From assembly GCA_947455515.1 (NCBI GenBank), contig CANGOF010000017.1, forward strand, positions 1 to 34,370: DNA of 34,370 nucleotides, given 5' to 3'. Every line of letters begins with the position of its first letter. Position 1 is the stretch's first letter. Of the stretch, positions 6,611 through 15,906 are shown piece after piece. The DNA comes from Flavobacteriia bacterium (GTDB lineage Bacteria; Bacteroidota; Bacteroidia; Flavobacteriales_D; Crocinitomicaceae). The translations under genes were made by a program, and so were the position numbers. The notes under the pieces are model-generated. The model was not told where the DNA came from. It ran no database searches and saw nothing but the letters and a program-made list of their open reading frames with translations.

Positions 6611-9600
6611 TTATTTAATAACTTCTAATCTGATCATTTTTGAAGCACCTTCAAATTCAAGAGTTGCAAAATAAACTCCAACTCCGAATGAAGAAATATC
6701 AAAGGAATGATTTATTCCATTTGAAACCACATCCGAACTATAAACTTTATTCCCTAAAATATCTGTAACAATCAATTTATATGCTTCAATAGAAGATTGA
6801 ATCATAAATTCTCCTTTGGATGGATTAGGATAAACTTTTAAATTAATTAATTCAGAATCATCTAATCCTGCTGTTTTAGGATCCACTATTACTTTTACAG
6901 TGTAAGTAGATGTTGTTCCATTCTCTGCCGTTACAACATAATAAACATCCGATGTATAAGATAATTGCGTTGCTCCACTTGATTGTACTATTCCTCCTAT
7001 TGTAACTACAGCTCCAGAAGAAACTCCAAAGACAGAGGTTAATAAATTCAAACTTGTTCCAAATGGAACATGAACGGTTATCACTTTTGTAACATCATCA
7101 ATAATTGAAGTTGCCGAAGGAACTTCTAAGAATTTGAAGAAAGTAATTAACTTATCGCTTTTCTTAGGAATAGTAACCGTAATTACATAGTTTTTAGTAG
7201 AACCATCAGCTGCTGTTACAGTTACAGTTACAGGATTCGAGAAGTTTACTATAGAAACATTAGTTGTTAAAACAGCTCCATTTAATGTTAAAGTAGCACC
7301 CGCAGAAACAACAAAGTGAATTTGTTGTTTCGTAATATCTGAACCTGCTTGACCAATTATAGTAATATTTGTACCAGTGATTGTACCAGTAATATATGGA
7401 CTTAATAAATCAAACGAGGTAATATCTTTTGAACTATTACCAGTACCTCCTGATGGAGTTAAAACAGTTACTACTACTGTATAATCTTTCGTTGTTCCGT
7501 CTTGAGCAACAACAGTATAAAGTATAGAAGATGTAAAGTTATTCGTTGTTGTACCTGAAATCTGTATTACACCTCCTACTCGAACAGTTGAATTTGCAGA
7601 TGTTGTAAAGTTACCTACTAAAGCTGCTACATTCGTACCATAAGGTACCGTTAATCCAATTGTATTACCTGAAATTGTACCTATTGCTGTTGGAGAAGCG
7701 AATCCAAAAGTTAACATATCTTTTGCAGATGATAATAACGGAGTAACAGAAACAGTTACAATGTAAGTCTTAATTGTTTTGCTATCTTGAGAAGTAACGG
7801 TAAGAGTTACAGGAGCTGAATAATCCACTACACTTCCATTAGAGGTTTGTGTAATATTCGAAACTTTAACAATTGCCCCTGTAGATACTGTAAATGTAGA
7901 AACTAAAGACTTAACATTTGTTCCAAAAGGCACAGTCACAGCAACCGCAGACCCCGAAATCACACCAGTAACAGATGGATTTGTAAAACCAAAAGTTAAT
8001 AAATCTGCACCTGTATTTTGAGAACCTGAACTTATATTTACAGTAACTGTATAAGTTTTAGTAGTCAAATCTTCAGCGGTTACAACATATGTTACTGGAT
8101 TTGTAAAGTTAGTTGTATTCGCACCAGTAGTTACAGAAGATTTTGGAGAGGTAGTATAAACTGCTGTTAAATTACCCAACGATGTCCCTGAAGGCAATGT
8201 CAATGTAATAGTATTCCCAGAAATTGTCCCTTGTACTCCATTGATGGAATAAGTTAAGAAATCCTTATCCGTCGATTTTTGTGATGGTTGAATTGTTACT
8301 GTTATTGTATAATTCTTTGTAGAGCCATCTTCTGCCGTTACGGTATATATTTTTGACGTACTAAAATCATTTGCAGTTTGGCCACTAACTTGTGCAACTT
8401 GACCTATACTTACTATTGACTTAGGTGAATTTGTGAAGTTAGCAACTAATGAAGTTAATACAGAAGGATTAGTTCCTGTAGGTAAAGTCAAGGTAATTGT
8501 ATTTCCAGAAGTTGAAACTGTTCCTACTGGATTAGTAAAGTTAAAGCTTAACAAATCATTCGCAGAACTTAAATCACATACATTTGGGTAAACACCTAAT
8601 GAAAATCTTGCATTATCAGGCATGATTGTATCATAAACTGTAGTTGTTGCAGATGTTTTATAAGAACAATAAGCTGTGTTCAAGGTGGAACCTTGTGCTC
8701 CTGCAGTATTAGAATATAGCGCTATTGTATCTTGACTTACTGCTGCTGTTCCCCATTTATTTCTATATTTAACTTGAATACCAGAGTAGAAAGATCCTTT
8801 TACTTTGATATTATCATTACTTAAATCTAAGATATAGTCACCCGTATTACTCATATTAGCCTTTACTGTTTTTACTGCTATTCTTTTTGTAAATAATAAA
8901 GTGGTACCAGGTAATTGTGTAGTAGCATCTGGCAAGTATCCGATAAACAACATTGTGTTTGTATCATTACCAGCTACAACTTTTCCAAATGAATATTTCA
9001 CACTTGATAATTTATATGTTTTTGAATCATTTTTTAATGTTTCAAACTTTTCATATACTCCTTGGAAATAATAGGAACCAGTTCCTGTAAAATATCCATT
9101 ACCAGAGTATCCTGTTGAATCAGTTGCATACAATGCGGATGTAGTATTATTTCCATCTTTCCAGTTATTCAAATCCTTACATCCTAAAACTGGAGCTGAA
9201 GCAACTGTTACTTTTACTGTATAAGACTTTGTAGTTGTTCCGTCTTCTGCAGTAATAACATATACTAAATCAGATGAAAAAGTATTAGATGTTACTCCAC
9301 TTTGCTGTAATACAGCGCTTACTTTAGCAGACGCTCCTGTCGATAATACAAAAGTTGCAGTTTGTGTTAATGAAGATCCACTTGGTAAAGTCAAAGTAAT
9401 TACGTTTCCAGATATTGTTCCTTGCGTTACACCCATAGAGAATCCCGTAATATCGCATGCTGTACTTTTTGTAACTTGAGAAACATTTACAGTAACTGTA
9501 TAAGTTTTAGTAGTCAAATCTTCAGCGGTTACAACATATGTTACTGGATTTGTAAAGTTAGTTGTATTCGCACCAGTAGTTATAGAAGATTTTGGGGAGG

Positions 9601-11494
9601 TAGTATACACTGCAGTTAAATTACCTAGCGATGTCCCTGAAGGCAATGTCAATGTAATAGTATTCCCAGAAATTATCCCTTGTACTCCATTGATGGAATA
9701 AGTTAAGAAGTCTTTATCTGTCGATTTTTGTGACGGGGTCTCAATTACCTGAATAGTATAGGTCTTAGAAGTTTTCCCATCTTCAGAAGACACAATACAA
9801 GTTACTATGTTTGTAAAATCAAAAACATTTCCTGAATTTAACGAATTATTGTTCAACTTGATCGTCGCTCCAGGTGAAACAGTAAACAAAGTTGTCAAAC
9901 TCGTTTTTAATGTCCCATTAGGTACAGTTACAATTATTGTATTGTTTACGGAACTAATATTTCCTTGAATTAACGATGGAGCGTTCACCCCAAATGTTAA
10001 AACTTCTGCTTTATTTCCTTTAGCTGTAATAGAAACGTCATCAATTCTCAAATTGATTGTAGAATCTACTGCAGTATTCCTAGCTCTAAAACCTATGTAA
10101 TATACACCTTCAGAACTTACATTGAACGTGTTTGTATTAAGATAATAATTTCCATCAGGCTTTAATGTTTTTTCTGATCCAATTATAGTTGTCATAGAAC
10201 TAGCCACTGGAGACGCTCCAATACTTGTTTGAATTTTACCCGCATTTTTGCCAGATGATAATGCCCCAACCCTATTGTAAAATGATAAAGTATAGGTATA
10301 GTCTGGAGACAAATTTAAACATCTGGAATATAACCAATCCTCCGAAACTCTACTTACATTGTTTTCGAAAATCCTAAAACAATTAGCACTTGAAGAACTA
10401 TTTAATAATGTATTACCAACAGATGCTATTCCAAACTTAATACCATTTGGATCTATTGATTCAGAGGTAAATCCTCCTGTTTTATCAATTGGATTTTCAA
10501 AATCTTCGAAAAATGACTTTTGATTTGTTACTTGTGTAGGCGAATAATTTATTATTGTAGTTGTTGCTGTATCATTAGATGTATTTCCATCTCCATTCAA
10601 CTTTGAATAGACTTTAACTGTATATGTTTGAACTACGGATAAATCTATAGGTGTTGTAAAAAAATAAATTGCCGTATCTCCTTGTGCAAAAGTTGATTTT
10701 GCTTGTAATTTTGTTGACAACCAATTAGCACTTTCAACTACCTCACTTCCATTGTTTACCTTATATGCTACAGATGTTCCATTTGGAACTACATCTGTAC
10801 CATTATTTATTACTGCAAAACCAACTTTATCATTTGTCAAACCACAAGCTGAAGATTTTGAATAAAAGAAAGCATTTAATGCTGACAATTCTTTTGCTAC
10901 TATTTCTTCAACAATAACATCATCTATAAACCAAGCAAAATCATAATCACCAACTTTACCGGCATATACAAATCGTATCCAAACTTGAGGTTTATTTGCT
11001 GCTACAGATGAAATATCTACTGAATAAACGCTGGAGTTCGGTGTCCCCCCACCCATTGTAATTGTCGAATTACATATAAAAGGTGTCCAATTCGTTTGAT
11101 CAGTACTCACCTCAATAGACACAACATCTTGATATTTAGTATAAAACTGATTGAAACTTACTTTTACTTTTGATTTACCATTTGTACTAAAAGAATTTTT
11201 AGTTGTTATATAAGCCGTTCTATTACCTGCTCCTGTATTAGTACCGTCAACTACAGCATAATTACCAAGTGATTTCGAATTAAAAGCAGTAAAAGAACCT
11301 AACCAACTACTTAAAGTTTTGTTAAATGTCGTAGGTTTAGTAGAGGTAATTACCCAATTCAAAGAACCAGCGGCACTATTGTTTGTAATATTCCAATCAG
11401 AAGTATTACTAAAATCAGACGACCAGATGGTTGTCTGTCCAAAACTTAGGCAAGAAATCAAAAAACCCGCCAACAACAATACAATTTTCTTCAT
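6611..11494 (-). CDS. Giant secreted repeat protein with T9SS C-terminal sorting domain
   Basis: A 1627-residue exported protein. Residues 1-20 are a signal peptide ending SFGQ. An N-terminal jelly-roll (about 21-200: WSSDFSNTSDW to FAWFIDDVIVEE) resembles choice-of-anchor/MAM-like domains. After a CARDB-like stretch a second jelly-roll follows (about 330-490, FFEDFENP to LRIDDVSITAKG). Nine ~85-95-residue Ig-like repeats of DUF5018 type then occur, three at ~491-768 and six at ~973-1540; each carries a form of ISGNTITLTLP, NFTNPVTYVVTAEDG and a closing KTYTVTVTV. A unique ~205-residue insert (~768-973) separates the two blocks. The end (~1543-1627: LKVYPNPSKGEF, then FDISSFGVGVYFATL and a basic last strand) is a type A T9SS sorting domain. 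It is probably a surface adhesin or glycan-binding protein; no enzyme domain is seen. It has its own promoter and terminator. Confidence 0.93.
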   Translation of the reverse strand: MKKIVLLLAGFLISCLSFGQTTIWSSDFSNTSDWNITNNSAAGSLNWVITSTKPTTFNKTLSSWLGSFTAFNSKSLGNYAVVDGTNTGAGNRTAYITTKNSFSTNGKSKVKVSFNQFYTKYQDVVSIEVSTDQTNWTPFICNSTITMGGGTPNSSVYSVDISSVAANKPQVWIRFVYAGKVGDYDFAWFIDDVIVEEIVAKELSALNAFFYSKSSACGLTNDKVGFAVINNGTDVVPNGTSVAYKVNNGSEVVESANWLSTKLQAKSTFAQGDTAIYFFTTPIDLSVVQTYTVKVYSKLNGDGNTSNDTATTTIINYSPTQVTNQKSFFEDFENPIDKTGGFTSESIDPNGIKFGIASVGNTLLNSSSSANCFRIFENNVSRVSEDWLYSRCLNLSPDYTYTLSFYNRVGALSSGKNAGKIQTSIGASPVASSMTTIIGSEKTLKPDGNYYLNTNTFNVSSEGVYYIGFRARNTAVDSTINLRIDDVSITAKGNKAEVLTFGVNAPSLIQGNISSVNNTIIVTVPNGTLKTSLTTLFTVSPGATIKLNNNSLNSGNVFDFTNIVTCIVSSEDGKTSKTYTIQVIETPSQKSTDKDFLTYSINGVQGIISGNTITLTLPSGTSLGNLTAVYTTSPKSSITTGANTTNFTNPVTYVVTAEDLTTKTYTVTVNVSQVTKSTACDITGFSMGVTQGTISGNVITLTLPSGSSLTQTATFVLSTGASAKVSAVLQQSGVTSNTFSSDLVYVITAEDGTTTKSYTVKVTVASAPVLGCKDLNNWKDGNNTTSALYATDSTGYSGNGYFTGTGSYYFQGVYEKFETLKNDSKTYKLSSVKYSFGKVVAGNDTNTMLFIGYLPDATTQLPGTTLLFTKRIAVKTVKANMSNTGDYILDLSNDNIKVKGSFYSGIQVKYRNKWGTAAVSQDTIALYSNTAGAQGSTLNTAYCSYKTSATTTVYDTIMPDNARFSLGVYPNVCDLSSANDLLSFNFTNPVGTVSTSGNTITLTLPTGTNPSVLTSLVANFTNSPKSIVSIGQVAQVSGQTANDFSTSKIYTVTAEDGSTKNYTITVTIQPSQKSTDKDFLTYSINGVQGTISGNTITLTLPSGTSLGNLTAVYTTSPKSSVTTGANTTNFTNPVTYVVTAEDLTTKTYTVTVNISSGSQNTGADLLTFGFTNPSVTGVISGSAVAVTVPFGTNVKSLVSTFTVSTGAIVKVSNITQTSNGSVVDYSAPVTLTVTSQDSKTIKTYIVTVSVTPLLSSAKDMLTFGFASPTAIGTISGNTIGLTVPYGTNVAALVGNFTTSANSTVRVGGVIQISGTTTNNFTSSILYTVVAQDGTTKDYTVVVTVLTPSGGTGNSSKDITSFDLLSPYITGTITGTNITIIGQAGSDITKQQIHFVVSAGATLTLNGAVLTTNVSIVNFSNPVTVTVTAADGSTKNYVITVTIPKKSDKLITFFKFLEVPSATSIIDDVTKVITVHVPFGTSLNLLTSVFGVSSGAVVTIGGIVQSSGATQLSYTSDVYYVVTAENGTTSTYTVKVIVDPKTAGLDDSELINLKVYPNPSKGEFMIQSSIEAYKLIVTDILGNKVYSSDVVSNGINHSFDISSFGVGVYFATLEFEGASKMIRLEVIK
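8036..8287 (-). repeat. Near-identical 252-bp direct repeat, copy encoding repeat 5
   Basis: This copy matches 9485-9736 at all but about 11 positions by eye, in the same orientation and reading frame. It encodes the KSTDKDFLTYSING-type DUF5018 unit. The other seven units of the protein are far more divergent, so this pair is recent or kept alike by gene conversion. Confidence 0.93.
9485..9736 (-). repeat. Near-identical 252-bp direct repeat, copy encoding repeat 2
   Basis: Partner of 8036-8287. The offset between copies is 1449 bp, exactly 483 codons, so recombination between them would delete or duplicate repeats 2-4 plus the unique insert without breaking the frame. Confidence 0.93.
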
Positions 11495-11526
11495 AAAAAT
11501 GTAAATTAATTTTACTTATTCGTGTA

Positions 11527-11555
11527 CAAATATAAGTAAACGAATATAATTCAAA
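11527..11555 (-). promoter_or_regulatory. Bacteroidota-type promoter for the giant T9SS gene
   Basis: On the minus strand TTTG (complement of 11552-11555), a 17-base spacer and TATATTTG (complement of 11527-11534) give a perfect match to the -33/-7 consensus. The transcript would start near 11521, about 27 nt before the ATG at 11494. Confidence 0.75.
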
Positions 11556-11651
11556 CGAGTTGCCTAACCCTAAAAAATAGTTTATTAACAATTTGGCTTT
11601 GAGTTATAAACAATAGAAGAAAATAATATATATTTTCATTTAAAAATAATA

Positions 11652-11681
11652 TTGTAAAATCTGATTAATAGTTTAGTTTTG
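11652..11681 (+). promoter_or_regulatory. Bacteroidota-type promoter of the SGNH-SGNH-MBOAT operon
   Basis: TTG at 11652-11654, a 19-base spacer and TAGTTTTG at 11674-11681 match TTG / TAnnTTTG. The transcript would begin near 11688, leaving a leader of ~60 nt that is very A/T-rich and has no clear Shine-Dalgarno. Confidence 0.7.
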
Positions 11682-11749
11682 CAAACTTTTTTAATCAAAC
11701 ATTATTCTTTTTTTTATAGAGAATATAAAAGATTTTTAATTATTAATAA

Positions 11750-13111
11750 ATGCTTAAAAACAAGCTTTTTCATTCTTTCTTATTAGTTTTTCTCGTATGT
11801 AGTGGACTAATATTTTGCTCATATATTCCTAAAACAAAAGTTTTTGGATATGAAATAAAACGTATTGATGTATTTAGCGATATTAAATCTGAAAATACGA
11901 AAAAAGAAATTGTTAAAAACGTAATAAAAAAAGAGTTTGTGGACACTTGTCCCTCAGGAATGATTTGTTTTGAAGATTATTCAGTGAAGAAAAATGCACT
12001 TAATCATATTTTTGAAGCACTTAAAGACATACATGAAAACAAATCTAAAACTCGAATTGCTTTTTTTGGTGATTCTTTTATAGAAGGGGATATACTAACC
12101 TCAGAAGTAAGAAAAGTTCTTCAAAATAGATTTGGCGGCGGCGGTGTAGGTTTCGTTCCAATCACTTCGGAAATTGCAGGATTCAGACAGACTATACTTC
12201 ATCGATTTAAACAATTCAATACCTATAATATAATTACAAATGGAAAATCAAACATTCCTTTTGCTGCCGCAGGTTATTGTTCTTACGCACTCCCAGGCAA
12301 TCTTGTAACCTATGCAGGTGTAAATCATAATAAACGATTAAAGAGATTTAATAACATAAGAGTATTTTACGAAACAGGTAGTAAAGAAACCATAAGTTAT
12401 GCTATAGGAAATAAAACAACAAGCTTCCAAACTGTACCCTCAAATAAATTAGAAGCATACAATCTACCAAACATCAAAACAAGCCAAATATCTTTTGTTT
12501 TTCCAAGCTCACAGAATCTAAAACTTTTTGGTGTTTCTATGGAGGATAGCTCAGGAGTGATTGTAGATAATTTTGGTATGAAAAGTAATTCTGGTGTAGC
12601 ATTAGCTAACATCTCTGAAAAAAGACATAAACAATTTGATTCTCTTCAAAATTACAAGTTAATTGTACTACAATATGGTTTAAATGTGGTTGGACCAACA
12701 ACAACAAATCTGGATTGGTACATTCGATCAATGACAAAAATGGTCAAAAAAATTAAACGAAATTATCCTAACGCAAGTATCTTATTACTTGGAGTGTCTG
12801 ATAGAGGTACACGCCAAAACGGAAAATACCAAACGATGAACACGATTCCATTAATGATTGAGGCACAACGAAAAATTGCCAAAAACGCTGGAGTTGCTTT
12901 TTGGGACATGTTTGCTGCAATGGGGGGACAAAACACTATAGTAAAATATGTATTGAATTCACCTCCTTTAGCTAATAAAGATTTTACGCATCTGACTTTT
13001 AAAGGTGGTGAAAAAATTGCCGGTATTTTCACTAATACACTACTTTACGAATACAAAAAATACAATGACAAAAAAGCACATAATCGTGCTATGGGTGTTA
13101 ATAATCCTTAG
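11750..13111 (+). CDS. Exported SGNH-family hydrolase/acyltransferase (first of a pair)
   Basis: A 453-residue protein with an N-terminal hydrophobic signal or anchor (about residues 7-25, including LLVFLVCSGLIFCS; a cysteine near its end could be a lipobox, but the -3 residue is not ideal). SGNH block I is RIAFFGDSFIEGD with the predicted nucleophile Ser109; block V is KDFTHLTFKGG with Asp411 and His414; VLQYGLNVVG is the block III region. The fold family includes esterases and acetyltransferases acting on peptidoglycan and exopolysaccharides in the periplasm. It is the promoter-proximal gene of an operon with a second SGNH protein (overlap 47 bp) and an MBOAT, which points to O-acyl transfer to a glycan rather than lipid hydrolysis (inference). 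The acceptor is unknown. Confidence 0.85.
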   Translation: MLKNKLFHSFLLVFLVCSGLIFCSYIPKTKVFGYEIKRIDVFSDIKSENTKKEIVKNVIKKEFVDTCPSGMICFEDYSVKKNALNHIFEALKDIHENKSKTRIAFFGDSFIEGDILTSEVRKVLQNRFGGGGVGFVPITSEIAGFRQTILHRFKQFNTYNIITNGKSNIPFAAAGYCSYALPGNLVTYAGVNHNKRLKRFNNIRVFYETGSKETISYAIGNKTTSFQTVPSNKLEAYNLPNIKTSQISFVFPSSQNLKLFGVSMEDSSGVIVDNFGMKSNSGVALANISEKRHKQFDSLQNYKLIVLQYGLNVVGPTTTNLDWYIRSMTKMVKKIKRNYPNASILLLGVSDRGTRQNGKYQTMNTIPLMIEAQRKIAKNAGVAFWDMFAAMGGQNTIVKYVLNSPPLANKDFTHLTFKGGEKIAGIFTNTLLYEYKKYNDKKAHNRAMGVNNP

Positions 13112-14297
13112 TTTTCATTTAAAGTCTCAAGACTCAATTGAATTTAAGATTCCCAAAACGTATGGTTTTGAAAACATTCAAAGCGATACACTTGGGAATT
13201 TAATTTATTTATCCTCTTTTTTTCAAAAATTAAAAGCACAAAAATTATTTTCCAATCAAAAAATCTCAATTTTACATATTGGAGATTCTCACCTTCAAGC
13301 AGATTATATTACCCACACAACAAGAACAACACTTCAAAAACACTTTGGAAATGCAGGTCGTGGTTTTATTACTCCTTTAAAAATTTCAAAATCTAACGAA
13401 CCTTTCAATTATCAGACCGCTAGTAAAAACAATTGGAAAAGTAGCAGATGTGTATCATATAAAAACACTTTACCTATCGGATTAGGAGGTATGACAATAA
13501 AAACATATGATTCTGCTGCTCTTATTAAATTAAAAACATATAATACAGATAGTCTGAATTATGGATTTAACAAAATCATCCTTTACCACCAAAAGATTGA
13601 TTCAACCTATAATCTGTTAATTTCGGATACCACTGTCGAAAATCAAATCACTAAGAACATACTGCCAGAACTACCCTATAGATCTACGTTTTCGTTATCA
13701 AAAATCACAAATAATATAGAAATAAAAACCGAAAAAGTATCCAATATTCAATCTAATTTTGTGTTTTTTGGTGCATTATTAGAAAATAGTCAATCAGGAA
13801 TTCTTTATCATTCTATCGGCATTAACGGTGCTAAATATAAAGATTACAATAAAGCTTCTGATTTTTGCAGCCAAACACCTAGCTTATCTCCTGATTTAAT
13901 TATTGTTTCTTTGGGTACTAATGAATCTTTTCAAAAAAATTACAATTCAGATATTTTTTACAAAGAAATTGATTCATTAATAAAAAAAATTAAATTATAC
14001 AATCCAAATAGTCCAATTATAGTAACAACACCTGCAAATTCATTTTACTATCATAACATAAATCTTAACCTTCCGCTGATAAGTGAAACCATTATCAAAT
14101 ACGCAACAGAAAACGCTTTGGGAATTTGGGATTTATTTTCAATTACTGGAGGAAAAAATAGTGCTCAAGATTGGAGAAAAAACAATTTATTAAGTAGAGA
14201 TGGCATTCATTATACAAAAGATGGATATATTCACCAAGGAAATTTATTGACTAACGCCCTTATAAACGCTTACAACAAGTATGTTTCAAATCGATAA
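13065..14297 (+). CDS. Exported SGNH-family acetyltransferase/esterase (second of a pair)
   Basis: A 410-residue protein with a clear signal peptide (MTKKHIIVLWVLIILSFHLKSQ). Block I is SILHIGDSHLQAD with Ser75; block III is VSLGTNES; block V is DGIHYTKDGY with Asp379 and His382. The HIGDSH form, and the Ser...Asp-x-x-His spacing, resemble Ape1/PatB-type peptidoglycan O-acetyl enzymes. A GTG at 13005 would extend the protein by 20 residues without signal-peptide character, so the ATG at 13065 is chosen; even so it overlaps the upstream gene by 47 bp, and it overlaps the MBOAT gene by 17 bp, so the three are probably translationally coupled. It is only distantly similar to its SGNH neighbour, suggesting an old duplication or two different jobs. 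Confidence 0.86.
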   Translation: MTKKHIIVLWVLIILSFHLKSQDSIEFKIPKTYGFENIQSDTLGNLIYLSSFFQKLKAQKLFSNQKISILHIGDSHLQADYITHTTRTTLQKHFGNAGRGFITPLKISKSNEPFNYQTASKNNWKSSRCVSYKNTLPIGLGGMTIKTYDSAALIKLKTYNTDSLNYGFNKIILYHQKIDSTYNLLISDTTVENQITKNILPELPYRSTFSLSKITNNIEIKTEKVSNIQSNFVFFGALLENSQSGILYHSIGINGAKYKDYNKASDFCSQTPSLSPDLIIVSLGTNESFQKNYNSDIFYKEIDSLIKKIKLYNPNSPIIVTTPANSFYYHNINLNLPLISETIIKYATENALGIWDLFSITGGKNSAQDWRKNNLLSRDGIHYTKDGYIHQGNLLTNALINAYNKYVSNR

Positions 14298-15765
14298 ACT
14301 TAAACTCTGGAATCAATTCATTTACAATCCAGAAGAACCATTAATTTTTAGTTCTGGATTATTTTTGTTTCTATTCTGCGCATTTATGCTCGTTTATTTT
14401 ATGGTTCATAAACACCATAGAATTAAAACTTCTTTCGTTACGCTGTTTTCGTTATATTTTTATTACAAATCGAGTGGACTATATTTTACAATTCTTATTG
14501 GATCGACAATAGTAGATTTTACTTTAGCGAATTTCATTTACAAACAAAAAAATCTTCTAACTAAAAAAATAATATTAATTATTAGTGTAACATTAAATTT
14601 AGGATTACTAGCTTATTTTAAATACACTAATTTTTTCTACGAAATATTCTGTAATTTTTCACAAAATGAATTTAAACCAATGGATATCTTCCTTCCTGTT
14701 GGGGTGTCATTTTTTACTTTCCAGTCTTTAAGCTATACGTTCGATATATACAGAGGGACATTAAAACCTGTGAAAAACGTTTTAGATTATGCATTTTTCG
14801 TTTCTTTTTTTCCACAATTAGTTGCTGGTCCTATCGTTCGTGCTTCTGAATTTATCCCTCAATTATTTAAGCCTGTTGTTGTAACAAAAGATATGATTGG
14901 AAGAGCTGTTTTCTTAATTGGAAGTGGACTAATAAAAAAAACAATTATTGCTGATTATATAAGTATAAATTTTGTAGATCGTATTTTTGATAACCCTACA
15001 TTATATTCAGGATTAGAAAATTTAGTAGGTGTTTATGGTTATGCTTTGCAAATCTATTGTGATTTTTCAGGTTACTCCGACATGGCAATTGGAATAGCCT
15101 TATTAATGGGTTTTCATTTTAATGTAAATTTCGACTCATCCTACCAAGCAAAGAATATTACTGAATTTTGGAGACGTTGGCATATCTCTCTTTCTACCTG
15201 GTTGAAAGATTACGTTTATATAACTATGGGCGGAAACAAAAAAGGGAAAATACGAACTTATGTCAACTTACTAATCACAATGTTAATTGGTGGTCTTTGG
15301 CATGGTGCAGGATTCAGATTTATTATTTGGGGAGCGATGCATGGTGTTGCTCTTGTCTTCCATAAATTTTGGATGACGATTTTACCTAAAAAAATAGAAA
15401 ACAAGAAAACAGAATGGTTAAAAAATAGTTTAAGTTGGATCCTTACTTTTCATTTTATATGTTTTTGTTGGATATTCTTTCGTGCAGAGAATATGAAAAT
15501 TGCAAGTGAAGTGCTTTCACAAATTATATTGCATTTCAAACCTTCTATTTTTATAGAATTCATTTCTGGCTATCAAACTGTTTTAATAGTGATGTTAGTC
15601 GGATACTTTATTCATTTCACTCCAAAAAAATGGGAGAAAAAGATTGAAAACTGGATAATGAATACAACTTTAATAATTAAAGTGTGTTACTTAATCGCAA
15701 TAATATTAGTGGTAGTTCAATTTAAATCAGCTGAAATTCAACCATTTATTTATTTTCAATTTTAA
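14281..15765 (+). CDS. MBOAT family O-acyltransferase (AlgI/PatA-like)
   Basis: A 494-residue polytopic inner-membrane protein, close to the usual length of AlgI-type MBOATs. It begins with LWNQFIYNPEEPLIFSSG, typical of AlgI homologues, and has about 10-12 membrane segments. Signature motifs are FWRRWHISLSTWLKDYVY (about 295-312), GGLWHGAGFRFIIWG with the expected catalytic His341, and His354 in GAMHG. Such proteins pass an acyl group, usually acetyl, from the cytoplasm across the membrane to an SGNH partner that loads it onto a glycan. The two upstream SGNH genes are the obvious partners. Acceptor candidates are peptidoglycan or a capsular/exopolysaccharide; no glycosyltransferases are nearby to decide this. 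Confidence 0.94.
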   Translation: MFQIDKLKLWNQFIYNPEEPLIFSSGLFLFLFCAFMLVYFMVHKHHRIKTSFVTLFSLYFYYKSSGLYFTILIGSTIVDFTLANFIYKQKNLLTKKIILIISVTLNLGLLAYFKYTNFFYEIFCNFSQNEFKPMDIFLPVGVSFFTFQSLSYTFDIYRGTLKPVKNVLDYAFFVSFFPQLVAGPIVRASEFIPQLFKPVVVTKDMIGRAVFLIGSGLIKKTIIADYISINFVDRIFDNPTLYSGLENLVGVYGYALQIYCDFSGYSDMAIGIALLMGFHFNVNFDSSYQAKNITEFWRRWHISLSTWLKDYVYITMGGNKKGKIRTYVNLLITMLIGGLWHGAGFRFIIWGAMHGVALVFHKFWMTILPKKIENKKTEWLKNSLSWILTFHFICFCWIFFRAENMKIASEVLSQIILHFKPSIFIEFISGYQTVLIVMLVGYFIHFTPKKWEKKIENWIMNTTLIIKVCYLIAIILVVVQFKSAEIQPFIYFQF

Positions 15766-15766
15766 T

Positions 15767-15790
15767 AAAAAAGTATTTTTTTTACTTTTT
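15767..15790 (+). terminator. Possible weak terminator after the MBOAT gene
   Basis: AAAAAGTA (15768-15775) and TACTTTTT (15783-15790) form an AT-only 8-bp stem except one G-C pair, with a 7-T loop. Stability is low; it may only weaken readthrough toward the RRM gene. Confidence 0.35.
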
Positions 15791-15906
15791 AATAAAATAT
15801 TTCATCCGTTTTAAATCATAGAAACAATTTTTTGTTAATTTCGGATTAGAAAAATTTATAAATCAACTAAAACAACAAGAGGTAAAACTCTACTTTAAAA
15901 CAACTT

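Noticed and set aside
6611-11494. CRISPR-like or tandem DNA repeat array
   Set aside because: The regular ~270-280 bp periodicity comes from diverged protein repeats in one open frame; only one pair is near-identical at the DNA level.
13005-13064. GTG start 20 codons upstream for the second SGNH protein
   Set aside because: It would put 20 residues before a clean signal peptide and deepen the overlap with the upstream gene.
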